This document shows positions 1-11,107 of a DNA stretch of 64,000 nt, one piece after another; position 1 is the first letter of the stretch; each line of letters starts with the position of its first letter. Position numbers and translations under genes: made by a program. Source of the DNA: Symbiodinium natans (lineage: Eukaryota > Sar > Dinophyceae > Suessiales > Symbiodiniaceae); NCBI GenBank assembly GCA_905221605.1, contig CAJNDS010000420.1, forward strand, positions 80,561-144,560, in the 5' to 3' direction. The notes beneath the pieces are model-generated. The model was given only the letters and a program-made list of their open reading frames with translations, had not been told where the DNA came from and searched no databases.

Positions 1-171
1 GCATTCAGACAGAACCGGGGCCGAAGTTTTCCACCTCACAGCAATCCTACATTTAGCCGAGGCCACCAGCTTGGCGGCGGAGCTTTTGGGCAGGCTCAAA
101 TCGAGCCGCGGTGCTTGCTTTGACTGTGGGCCTGCGCGCGTAGCTTCTCTGTGAGGCCTCATCTCCATCCA

Positions 172-273
172 GCTGGACCTGCTTAAGCTCCTCTGACGAG
201 GCCGTGCTGCGCTGCTCTGTAGTGGACTGTGTCATTGCAAGTCATGGTATACAATGTGCCAAAGCTGTCAATA
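172..273. repeat. Direct repeat, about 100 bp (copy 1; copy 2 at 600-701)
   Basis: The segment ending in AATGTGCCAAAGCTGTCAAT recurs 428 bp downstream at 600-701 with a few substitutions (for example CATGGTATAC versus CATGATATAC). A second shared block, about 281-350, recurs at about 1308-1378 (it contains GGCGTCTCTGG and TTAGCTGTCC/TTGAGCTGTCC variants). No open frame here resembles a known protein. I read 1-709 as non-coding dispersed-repeat DNA. Confidence 0.7.
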
Positions 274-709
274 CATTGCTGCTTTGGGTGAGTTCTCTGT
301 GGCGTCTCTGGTGTTGAGCTGTCCTTCGCTCCTTGGCTTTTGCGTGTCGGCGCTCGCCGCTGCTCTCATGGCAATGTCGTACTACTCGCTGAGCCGCCAG
401 AGTGGGGTCACATACCAAGCCCCAGCTTACGGCGGGGTTTCGAGACAAGACCCTGACAGAAACCTGTTCTCGACCGACACCTGTGGCAGGCCTCACCTAG
501 CTCGCATCACAGGCTTTGCATTCGCTTTGACGAGGCCGGTTTACAACTGCATTTGAAGCGGAAGGACGGCAGACATAGTCAGTTAGGCATCGCCGTCAAG
601 CTGGAGCTGCTTCAGCTCCTCTGACGAGGCCGCGTTGCGCTGCTTTGTGGTGGACTGTGTCATTGCAAGTCATGATATACAATGTGCCAAAGCTGTCAAT
701 AAGTTTCGT

Positions 710-1289
710 TTGGCCAAGGGTGAGTGGTTGAAATCTTTTTGGGCCTGAATCTGCAGCCGAAACCGCAGGGTGACAAGGGTCTCAAGGCATGGATTCTCAC
801 TGCAATGGACATCAAAAGGATTTGCCCACATTTCCCAGCTCCGATAGCTGAGACCATGAAGTGTACGGACTAAGTCAGGGATCGTACACTAAAGCCATAC
901 AAGCCATAACCTCCCATGCAAACTCGGAATGGCGATTGCCGAGTGGGCCGAGTGTAAAGCTCGTCTTGCTTGGTGCGGTTTTGACTTCTTCCCCCAACAT
1001 AGGAGAAACCCTCAAGTACAGCCGTACACCCTGAGTGAAAAGGGTCCAGGAACTTGAGCCGAGTCTGATTGTAGCTTGCATGTTGCGAGTACGTCCAGAG
1101 GCTGTGGGTCTTTGGCGCATTTCGATCATAATCCTCATGGCCAGCATGTTCGTCAGGATGGTTCGGGCTCTCAACCCCAAACCCCTACCCTCAAAACCAA
1201 CCACGGACCATGAATCCTAACGCCTAAACGTTCATTTCCCTAAACCCATGAGCATCCAAGAGCTTTCCGCGCTAGGCCCTTGCCTGCAT
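710..1289. repeat. 580-bp direct repeat, copy A
   Basis: Nearly base-for-base the same as 1730-2308, at a constant offset of 1020 bp until small indels near the right end. I see one substitution in the first 500 bp (AACTCGG at about 921 versus AGCTCGG at about 1941). The high identity implies a recent duplication or active gene conversion. Short open frames are shared by both copies (minus strand 875-1204 and plus strand 1035-1220), but they have no recognisable domain. The right end contains short telomere-like CCCTAAACC pieces. Confidence 0.9.
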
Positions 1290-1729
1290 TTGGTAAGTTC
1301 CGTGCTTTGCTTTGGGTGAGTGCCCTGTGGCGTCTCTGGTATTTAGCTGTCCTTCGCTCCTTGGCTGTTGTGTGTCGGCCCTCCCCCCCTGAGCATCTCC
1401 TTTCAGCAGACATGCCCAGTTATGTTTCCACACCCTTTCTCAACATCGTGAAGCGCAAGTGTGGAGAAATGATCTCGCGGACTTCTACAAGGGTCCCTTG
1501 GATGCCACGCCAGGCACTGACACTTTCACGATCTTGACATAGGGGTCTAGCTCGCGTTCCCAGGGGTTCAGGAGGTTTCAGTATGCCAAACTCCCACATC
1601 CCACAGCTTGGAAGGACAGCCCCTCTTTTGTGCCGGTCGAGGCCGCGGGCTGGGACGCTGGGGTTAGGGTTTTTGGCTAACCTCGTCAGTGCGGGCTTTT
1701 GGTTTAGGGGTCTTGGCAGTCGAACAGGC

Positions 1730-2308
1730 TTGGCCAAGGGTGAGTGGTTGAAATCTTTTTGGGCCTGAATCTGCAGCCGAAACCGCAGGGTGACAAGGGT
1801 CTCAAGGCATGGATTCTCACTGCAATGGACATCAAAAGGATTTGCCCACATTTCCCAGCTCCGATAGCTGAGACCATGAAGTGTACGGACTAAGTCAGGG
1901 ATCGTACACTAAAGCCATACAAGCCATAACCTCCCATGCAAGCTCGGAATGGCGATTGCCGAGTGGGCCGAGTGTAAAGCTCGTCTTGCTTGGTGCGGTT
2001 TTGACTTCTTCCCCCAACATAGGAGAAACCCTCAAGTACAGCCGTACACCCTGAGTGAAAAGGGTCCAGGAACTTGAGCCGAGTCTGATTGTAGCTTGCA
2101 TGTTGCGAGTACGTCCAGAGGCTGTGGGTCTTTGGCGCATTTCGATCATAATCCTCATGGCCAGCATGTTCGTCAGGATGGTTCGGGCTCTCAACCCCAA
2201 ACCCCTACCCTCAAAACCAACCACGGACCATGAATCCTAACGCCTAAACTTTCATTCCCTAAACCCACGAGCATCCAAGAGCTTTCCGCGCCAGGCCCTT
2301 GCCTGGGC
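1730..2308. repeat. 580-bp direct repeat, copy B
   Basis: Second copy of the block at 710-1289, in the same orientation. The copies are separated by about 440 bp of unrelated DNA (1290-1729), in which I see nothing but part of the dispersed repeat also found at 281-350. After 2308 the two flanks diverge. No terminal inverted repeats or target-site duplication are evident, so this looks like segmental duplication rather than transposition. Confidence 0.9.
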
Positions 2309-3012
2309 ATTTGGGATCCTCCAGGCTGAGGCCCGGCGTTTCAAAACGGGGTTCTCTAGAAGACGGCAAGGATGGCAAACTGAAAAATGTCTTGAAATCA
2401 GTGCCTTCAGCAATCTCCCTCTTAGTGCGATCCGGTTCTACATCCGGCAAGAGCAACCCCAACCCCCACAGCCCTGAAATGCCTGGGAATCGGTCGGGTT
2501 GCGGGTTTATACGAGTTTGGTGTTTCCGTTCCTGCCTTGGATCAGGAAGTCATCCCCCCTTTCGGCTGTAAAGCTCTCTTGCTGACGATGTGCTGTCTAC
2601 CCGAGCCCCGTCAACCTTTCGACCCGAAAGCGTCGAAACCCCATTGATGGTGGCTTGCTGTGCATGTTTGGAAGATTGCGGGCTCCTTTGCCAAGGAGCC
2701 TTGGGCCCGTGGCTCCTGGGACGTTTTAGGGGCTTCTGCATTCCATCTGCTGCACTAGACATGCTAAGCTGCTAAGCCCCCCCCCCCGCCCGCCAGCGAG
2801 CTGGCCTTCAGGACTTAAGGAACTAAAGCGCACGCGTCCCGCTCTCTATCCATCGGCAACTTTGCTGCGGGAATACATGCGTGGTTCAAGCCAAACATTG
2901 AAATCCCAAACCCAGGAGACCTAACGCAACGCGCTGCGGGAAGGAGCGATCCAGGTTTAGAATCTGCATGGTTTCAGGAGTTCAAAGTCAGGACTCTTTA
3001 GACTTTCATCAG
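2309..3012. other. No gene seen
   Basis: Non-coding by inspection. It contains a C homopolymer near 2776-2789 and no convincing exon, RNA gene or repeat. Confidence 0.5.
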
Positions 3013-3127
3013 AGCCGACTATGAACGGATTGAATGTCAGCTGACTCCATCCCCGAAGGCTGAGATCGAGGGCGGGAGCGAGGAGGACGACCATGACACC
3101 TGTGGTGACGAGGACTTCGACTTGTGA
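3013..3127 (+). CDS. Candidate terminal exon of an unrecognised protein (acidic tail)
   Basis: After a possible acceptor (TTTCATCAG, AG at 3011-3012) one frame stays open to a TGA at 3125-3127. It reads ADYERIECQLTPSPK, then an acidic tail rich in Glu and Asp ending in DEDFDL. There is no methionine, so it could only be a last exon. An in-frame TAG lies just upstream of the proposed acceptor, as expected of an intron. I do not recognise the protein and cannot identify its upstream exons. It could be chance, but an acidic hydrophilic tail ending at a stop is typical of real C termini. Confidence 0.3.
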
Positions 3128-5320
3128 GTACAGACGTCACCATAGGGTTTAGGTTGGCGTCTGAAGTTCCTTTGGATGCCAAAGTTTAACAGGGGAAGAG
3201 GCAGAGCATGGCAGGGCCACACAGACTCCAAGATAGCCAAGAAGCCAACCAGAGAGTCCTCCGCACAGTGTAACCTTTGCTTAGCAGGAAACCCTCGTTT
3301 GGGTGCCGCTGTTATGCTTGGAAATGCAGTCGAAACTACTCAGTGCCCAAATGCCCCAAATCCGAAACTGAATTCTGCACTTGTTGCTGGTCCTCCAAAC
3401 TCCAAAAACCCTTCTTCCAGCACAAGCACGACTTCCCAAGAACTTCCCGAGCCTTGATAGCAGCTCTGAAAAAGGAGTCGTGGCATTCCGAGTCGGACCA
3501 ATCGGAGGCTTTTGTTTGGTGGTTGGGGACGGTTCCGAGTCTTTTTCGGCGTAAGGAGAGAAGACACTCATGACTATTGTTGAGCTCCGGAGCCAAAAGC
3601 TGAGTGCCAAAGTCCATCAGATGGGTTTTCTCTTTTTCGGGAGCGTCGCGGTTTGGGAGAATCGGGCTTCGAGCTTGAGCTGGCATTGGCTCGTTTGCGA
3701 ACTTTGAACTGACCCCCAAGTCCCCTAACTGCTCCTAAGTGGCTAAGGGCACCTCGGCATGAACCCACAACAGCCGGCCCTTCACGGACTCGCGCAGGGT
3801 TTGGCAGGAAAGCACAGCTTTCCATGCTTGCCTTGAGGAGCTGCTGCTGCCACCGGGAATGTGCGACTTTCCCGAAGCCGGGAGCTGAGGATCCCGAATG
3901 CTCTATGGCACTCTATGGGGTTCGTGTTGAGGGTTTTGGCTTGCATGCTAATCAGCAAATCAGTGTCTGCAGGCCTTGGGGTCTGGGGCTTGCGCGTCCA
4001 CACGGTGATTCATATTAATGGGGAATTAGTTGGAGAAGCAGCTCGCTAACGCAATGCGATGCTTCTATGCCTGGCGGGGTCAGCCCCAGAGCTATGTCTC
4101 ATCCCGTGCGTGCCTTTCGCGATGAGTGTTCATGAATCGATTCGGTAAGGCCGCTCGAATTCTTCCTCTAATGCCTGTCAGGGAAAGTCGATTACGAAAC
4201 GGCATCGGCAGTGCAGTGCATGCAAGCTGAGGAGGTCGAGACGTACTCCTGCAGTGTGCGGGGCTTGGAAGTCTAGGCAGGGCTGTTATCTTGTGGGTGG
4301 CTTTGTTAAGAGAAAGAATGCGTGAAGACTCCACACGCCTGGATGAGCTCGGATCGATTACATGCTCGAGCGTGGGCCGAAACCTGGGTGGATAAATGTG
4401 AATAATGGGTCAGACCCTATGGCGATGATGAATCTCGAAGGCTTGCCAGAGGTGTGGCCGTTGGGTGCCTTCAGGTTCCTTCTTGACCGCTTCCATCCGG
4501 GCTTCGGTTGACACGCGAGTAGAGGTTTTGGTAGGGTCCATGGTAGTCGGAGACATCATCCTACTGCACAGGGCTTCGTGAGCGCTGACTCCTACCCGAA
4601 AACGGACGTCCATCCTTGAGCCAGCCTCAGCCCAGGCCGGAGTCGTCTTCTGCCTGTGACACAACGCTCAGCCTTTCGAACGCACTGTGGCTGTGGTCTC
4701 ACGTGGCAGCTGGCTGCGCATGCTTCATCTTCTCTGGAATATCGCAAAAGCACGATTTTTGCGGTCGCTTGTGCGTGCTTCTTCATTCTGCGGCTTCGGT
4801 TCGCAGAACTTCTTAGCTTCAAATCTATAGTTTCAATGCCGAGAACATCGGGGTGCCGCACGTATACGCCCAAAAATCTATATAAGCGTACAGACGTGCT
4901 CAAGCTACAAGAAATGCCAACCCCAAATTCCGATGACCCACGCCCTAGGCCCTTTGGCGGCGTTTTCTTCCTGCATGAGATCTCTGAGAGATGTCACTCT
5001 GCCACCCCCGTGGGCGAAGCATAAGTAGCTTCGCCTTGACCACCTTGATAGTAGTGTAATCTCACCGCCTGACATTCCTGCGATGTGGATGTGTCCCAGC
5101 TGCGTAGGAGGGGCAACAAAGTCCCAGCCAAATCACGGCTGCGCACATGGGCTTCGAGACTTTGCGCCTCCTGAAAAAAGCCTCCTTGCCAGGGCGCAAT
5201 CGGCTTTCTCCTGCAGCAACCTCACATGGCAATGGATGCAATTTAGTTTCGTCAATCGCCCAGACTTTGTAACCCAGACCGCTGCAATGAACGGCTTGCA
5301 GCGGGGAAGTAGAGGCTCGG
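3128..5320. other. Intergenic or intronic DNA, no gene seen
   Basis: Only short overlapping frames with no domain-like sequence. An in-frame TGA at 5288-5290 closes the frame ahead of the kinase gene and helps fix its start at 5321. Confidence 0.5.
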
Positions 5321-8300
5321 ATGGCGCCTGTCGGCGAGGCACGGTGGCCACGGGACCCTGCGGTCCAGGTCAAATTCAAGGCCAAAACACAGCAAACCGT
5401 TCAGCAAAACATTGTTTGTCCTGACAGTCTGCGAGCACGAGTAGACGAGTGCAGCTGGTGCCACCACACGCGGCAGGGCTGGTGCGACAACTCACTTTGC
5501 TTCTACTGTGAGCATTGCTGGGGGGAGTATGATACCCATCAGGGTGCTGGTGAGGAATATGCTGGCAAGCTCTGGCATGAGGAAATCCTTGCGGCTGAGA
5601 ACATTGCCGCTGAAAGCGACGATGTTGACAGCGGGGTGCTGCAGGCCATGAAGAATGCCTTGCAAGAAATAGACGCGAAGCACATACATGCAAGCGGTGC
5701 CGGGGACAGTGAGGACGAAATCTCTGATCATGAGGAGGTTCGGAACAAGGTTCCTGAGCTCAAAGGTACGTTCAGCCAAGCTGGCAGACCACTTGAGCTG
5801 AGTGCCGCGCTCCCTGAGCTCCACCAGGCCCATATTATCGTGATCGTAGATACTTCTGGCTCCATGCGCACTATTGATGTGAAGCCCGACGAGGGCAGCA
5901 ATTGGGTTTCCCGTATGGCGGCCGTGACGGTGACGCTCTCCTCCTTCTTTCAGAAACAGGCATCAGGGCCCAAACACTATCTGAATAGAGGAAGAACTAC
6001 CAGTCATCGCCCCTCTTCTTTACTACTATAGCAATGCTTCAAGTTATACATGCCAGGCACAAGCAGTTTGTCCACACCGTTTCTCCCTCATCTCGTTCAG
6101 TGAGAAGCCGCGCTTGCACTTCAAGGCACAGACAGCCGCGGCAGCTGCCTTGCAGGTGGTGGTGTGACCAACTTGCTTGGATTTGTTCAGCATAAGGGGC
6201 TTGTTCCAAACTACTGTAGGGAGCGCCCCTGCTCTAGAAAGCGTGCATTCAGGTCATTAAGGTCAGCAGCTGAGCATAGTCTCCCAGTTTTTGGTTTGAT
6301 GAAAAGTTCAATCGTTCCAGGTGAAGCAGGCTTTCAAGTCTGCAGCCAGCCGTGGGACACATTTCGTGTCAGGGTTGGAGTCTGCCAAGAAAATCTTCGA
6401 CCAGGCTACTGGGACACCTCACTTGCTTATCTTTAGTGACGGCCGTCCGGCAGATGGGCCACAGACTCTCAAGCTCGTGCAAGCCATGATGAAGGAGCAC
6501 ACGTCGCTCCGAATTCATGCCATTGGATTTGGAGACGGCTTGGATTTCGATGTGCTACAGCAACTGACATCCATTGGGCGAGGCACCTTTGCCCCGTCTG
6601 GTCGGTCGATCGCTGCGCTGCACGGAGCTTTCGCGTCTGTAACATCGACGATAACTAAGACGCAGACTGTTACCAGCCGCACGAGCAAGTCGAGCACATT
6701 TTCTTTCCAGGGTGGCCAAGGCCAGTCAAGCGGTGACGATGTGCGGCATGGTTCCAGAGACAAAACATTGGAACTGAGAGCTGTGTGCTTCGAGCCTGCC
6801 AACCAATTCTTCTGGGGCAACAATCGATCCGTCAGCTTTCAGATCACTCGCCGTGGCCTGAACTTCACTGACAAAGGCTTCCGTGAGTGGGTGTATGGGC
6901 ATGCATTCTCCAATCAGACTGTGTCCATCAGACTGCAACCCTTCACTGAGGGTGGCATGCGCCTTGTATACTGTTTCAAAGACTCCTCGATTCCTTTGCA
7001 CAAGGAGCAGGAGTGGGACCACTACACGATGCAAGCAGCCGGCACAGATGCCCGCATGGTTGCGAAACTGTCGAGGTACGTCGACGACTTTCACAACTCC
7101 TACGAAGTTGTCTCCGCATATGCAAAGAGCAGTGCGCTGGCGAAGTGGTACTCTCGTATCTTCATGCTTGCTGCAGCAGATCGGCTCGGCCTGAAGGGTC
7201 GCAGCATGGCCAAGATCATCTTCGTAGAGTGCCGCTGAGTTCTTGTTAAGGAACGTGCTTTCAAGGGGGATGTTTATCGTTTCTAACTGCTGCTAGCTAA
7301 TGTGGCGGCAGCCAGCTTGCCGACAACAAGATCCCAGGCTACATCTATGAGGTAGCCGAGGGAAGTACCGCCCCCACAAAGTACTTTGTTGGTGAGCGAT
7401 ATTTGCCGGGAGCCTTCCTAAAGTACAACTCGAATCATGGCTACGTGAATGAGGAAGCCCCCGACACGGAAATTGCACAGGCATTCTCGCACTTCACCTT
7501 TGATGCAAGTGGTGGCAAGTACATGGTCCTTGACTTGCAGGGTGTGTACATGGATAAAGCCCATCGAAGGCGGCCGCACATGATCATGACCGATCCACAG
7601 GTGGTGTCCGACGACAAAGCTTTCGGACCGGGCGATCTTGGCGTAGAAGGTATGCGGGCCTTCTTCAACAGCCACAAGTGTGGAAGCACCTGCCAGCAAA
7701 TGAAATTGGATCCACACAACTTGAAGAGGCTCCGAAATCTGGCCCGGAAGGAAAAAGCAACTTCAAGCCCATCCGAAACAAACAGCCAAGCCGCACCTGC
7801 ACCAGCACCGGTCATACCGAGTGCGGTCACACCGGCTGCTGTGACAGCGGCACTGCCCGTGCTGCCTGCGCCAAACCAATCTGGAAGCATCAAGAGCTTG
7901 CGGGCTGCTGAGCCAGCAGAGCCTGCGAGGCTGGAAGCTCCAGTGCAAACTGCGATGCCGCCATGGGCAATGAGCCAGAGTGCGGCGGTATTCCGAACAG
8001 GTTCGGAGCATGTGCCCGAGGCACGATTGATCAATCGGCATCCAGCCGTTTTCGGAGCCAAGACAGAAGGGCCTCTGTCCGCTGTGATGGCTCGCTCACC
8101 AGCTGTCTTATCCGGCAGACCTGATTTCGATGCCTGGCTGCAGAGTCACCATCAGCAAACGCTGCAACACTTGCAACAGCAACAGGCTCAGATTGCAGGA
8201 AGGCTGCCGCCCGACAGGACCATACCAGCGCCGCCATCAGCGCCCCCTGTCATTCCTCGCAAAGCGCCGCCGGTCTCAAACAGTCCAGCCGGACCGCCTG

Positions 8301-8443
8301 CAGCACCCTTGGCGGAACCCGGCTCAGGCAAAGGCAGCCTTACAGGCTCGCAAGGCGCGATGTGTAAACCTTTTGAAGTTAGTGTCGTGCTTACAACATG
8401 CTCAGAACATGTCGGCAACTGTTCCGGTAACCCCCAACCCTAA
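5321..8443 (+). CDS. von Willebrand A domain plus alpha-kinase protein (VwkA-like), four exons
   Basis: Predicted atypical Ser/Thr protein kinase with an N-terminal vWA domain, the arrangement of Dictyostelium VwkA. Exon 1 starts at ATG 5321, the first Met after an in-frame TGA at 5288. It carries a Cys/His-rich patch (about 5450-5535) and the MIDAS motif DTSGS at 5849-5863, and ends near 5963. Exon 2 (about 6067-6158) continues the vWA strand FSLISFSEKPRLHF. Exon 3 (6321-7228) finishes the vWA (LLIFSDGRPADG) and starts the kinase, with GGMRLVYCF and the likely catalytic lysine in VAKLSRY. Exon 4 (7312 on) has AFSHFTF, VLDLQGV with the catalytic Asp, the glycine motif FGPGDLGVEG and the zinc-binding HKCGSTC. 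The introns at 6159-6320 and 7229-7311 are GT-AG and restore frame exactly. The exon 1/2 junction is unclear. A Pro/Ala/Gln-rich tail of about 220 residues follows; the stop at 8443 may lie past an unseen splice site. All key residues are present, so the gene looks intact. Substrate unknown. Confidence 0.88.
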
Positions 8444-10710
8444 CCTCCCCCCCACTTCTCCGCTATTTCCCTCCTCCTAGCCACCCGCCTGTCCGAGCTG
8501 CTCGAAAGCCAGGCGCACCCCTCAGTAGCCTTTCGCAAGAGGGTTTTGACCCATGGTTACAGCTAGCAGCTACCCCTAAGCCACGTTCGAACACCAGCAC
8601 CCACCCGGGTTCTTCTTCACGATTGAGGTTTTCAATGCTAAATGGACGCACAGTATAGAATATGATATATGATGTTAAGCTAAGTTCCTCAACAAGAGTG
8701 TATGGCTCCCTCAAGGCGCTGCGGGCAGCCAAATCCCTGCGGCCTCACTGCAGCCACTTCAGTGTGCAGAAAGGTCCTCGGATTCTACGGCGGATCGGGC
8801 GAGCCCCCAACAGGACCACCCGAAACTGGCGGGTTTTTCTGATGGCTCAGGCTGTTCATGAGAGTAGAGACAACCAGGGAACAGTTTTGGAGGACAGAAG
8901 GCGCTGAACTCTACATGCCAGGCCTGGCTTGGACTCCCAGCTTGGACTCCCAGCTAGCAGATCTTGCTAACGTAACCTAAGTTCGAAGAGGGTTCTCTAT
9001 GGGTGGACAAGGCGGTTCTCATGTTTCTTGAGTTGTGGACCATCCAGCTCTTGAGGGGTTGTGATGGCAAAGTAGTAGGGCTTGTATTTACTACCTTACT
9101 TTCGAGAGTGTATATTCGACACTGGCGGACCTATATAAGTCCAAGTGGTCCTAGCCCTACAAGCCTTGGCAGGGGCTCTTCTACCGTTGCGCTCATTGCT
9201 GGGTCAAGACTATTTCAGTAGGTTTGTGGAGCTTTGCCGTGGCAGAAACATGCATAAACCACAGAGCCCCAAAACCCCCAAACCGCCTAAACGTCCTAAA
9301 CCTCCTTTCGCTTCGGGATGGTCGCAGGACGCCAGGATGACGATCATCTATGGCCCGGGTGGACAGAAGCTCTCGGCATCGTGCGCTGGTCGAGGAGACG
9401 TTACGAAGGCCATTGCTGCACAGCTCCTTGGCTTCAGGCTTTAAGAATTTAGGGGAGTGTCAGAAAAAGAAGAGAAACCAAGGGATCCCTAAATTTAGAG
9501 GGACCCGAAGTTCAAGAAACCCCGTTGTCAGCTGAGGCAAAGCAAGTCCCTCACAGCACTCAAGCTTCGGGTTTCCCCAGAAACCCCATGGGAATCACAC
9601 CTCAAAACAGTCAAAATGACTGACAGTTGAACCATATTGGGCTTTTTGGGTTTACTTCTTGCACGCAGCTCCGCCAGGGCATTTGTAAGCAGTTCGAGCC
9701 TGGCGCAGGGTTCACGTAGATGGGCCCGGAAGCATCCAAGAACCGACCGTGGAACATGATTCGAACATCGTCCACAGGCAGACGCGTAGAAGTAGGCATC
9801 GCAGAAATTCTTCGTGAGTTGGCTTTGCCGCTTGCAGCAAGTCGCATTTGCCAGTCAGGCGTACAATGCTGTTCAGCGTCTCTGAAGTGTGCTACCCAAA
9901 ACAGACGTACCCTGCCCCTCTTCCCATCATAAGCCACTTATTCACGTCTAGAGCTTGAGAAGGAGAGCCCCGCGAGGCGCAGACCTTTGTCTTCCTATGG
10001 GTTCAACACTTGCGCCTCGCATGCCAAACCCAAGATTCCAATGTGGGCAGAATGAAGCCCTAGGGATCTCGCTTTGTCCTAGCAGCCCAGGTGGTCAATC
10101 CCCGACGAGGAGCAGCTGCTGTTTCAAGAGACGTCCTCACAGGTACACCTAAGAATCTGGACCCGGAAGCACCTAAACATATGTGTTGTTGTATAGGGGG
10201 TATTTTCGTTTGATGGTTCTTTTTGTGGAATTTTGTGAGACAAGCCCCCTGTTCTGGCAAATGTAAACCACGGATTCCGTCCGAACCCCCCCCCCGAAAC
10301 AGAACCCAGAAGACCTTTTTAGAAGTGCATAGAAGCCTGCTTTCCCCCCGAAGAGGCCGGGACGGACTTCTTCCGTCTCGAGCGCAAGATGGACCCAAGA
10401 AAGTTGAGGCTCCAGCTTTGGAGCGTTTTGGCTTCAGGGTAACCCAAAGCAGCCCTCAAGCCAACGAAGCCTCCCAAGCCGAAAACCCCCCAGAAAACCC
10501 TCCCCCCCCTAGTGTGAGTCGAAGCCCTTGCCCTTTGAAGCCCTTGAAAAGCCCTGTGCAGCCTGTAAATGCCCTCAAAACTCCCAGACCGTTTCCTCTG
10601 TGCAGGTTCACCCAGGCCAGTATCAGTCCAAGCTTCCGCGATGGGCGTCCCATTTTCCAGCTCATGAACGACCTGAACTCTCAAGAGGCAACCCTTTTTT
10701 GGCAGGCCTC

Positions 10711-10806
10711 CTCCTCCCCCTACTCTCCCCCTACTTTCCCCCTGCTTTCCCCCTACTTTCCCCCGACTTTCCCCCGACTTTCCCCCTACTCCCCCCCCCC
10801 CCCCCC
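10711..10806. repeat. C/T-rich minisatellite ending in a C homopolymer
   Basis: About six imperfect copies of a 10-12-bp unit (CCCCCTACTTTC and variants with CTG or CGA) run into 16 Cs at 10791-10806. The tract is pyrimidine-rich on the + strand and can pair with the G run at 11082-11107. Confidence 0.85.
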
Positions 10807-11081
10807 GCCCCGCCCCAGAAAGGCCACGCTCGCCACAGGTCGACCCTCTTCGCGAGCTCGAGCCCTTGGATGTGGTGTGGCACGAGGGGTGCCTCTGGGC
10901 TTTTGCTTTGAAAAGCTTGCGGAAGACTTTACTTTTGTCTCGTGTTGCCGGGGGTTCGTAGCCGGGGGAAACTCTCCAAGTGGGGGAAGGGTGGTAGGGG
11001 GGCTGCGCCAATCCTGGTTCCAAGGGAAGTTCCAGAGCAAGTCGCCAGGATGCTCTAGGGACTCTAGGGGGTCTTCGCACA

Positions 11082-11107
11082 GGGGGGGGGGGGGGGGGGG
11101 GGGGGGG
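11082..11107. repeat. G homopolymer, 26 bases
   Basis: An uninterrupted run of 26 G follows CTTCGCACA. It lies 275 bp after the C run at 10791-10806, so the two could form a long G:C stem or a quadruplex-prone region. Confidence 0.95.

Noticed and set aside
710-2308. LTR retrotransposon (direct repeats as LTRs)
   Set aside because: Only about 440 bp lie between the repeats, with no reverse transcriptase, primer-binding site or TG...CA ends.
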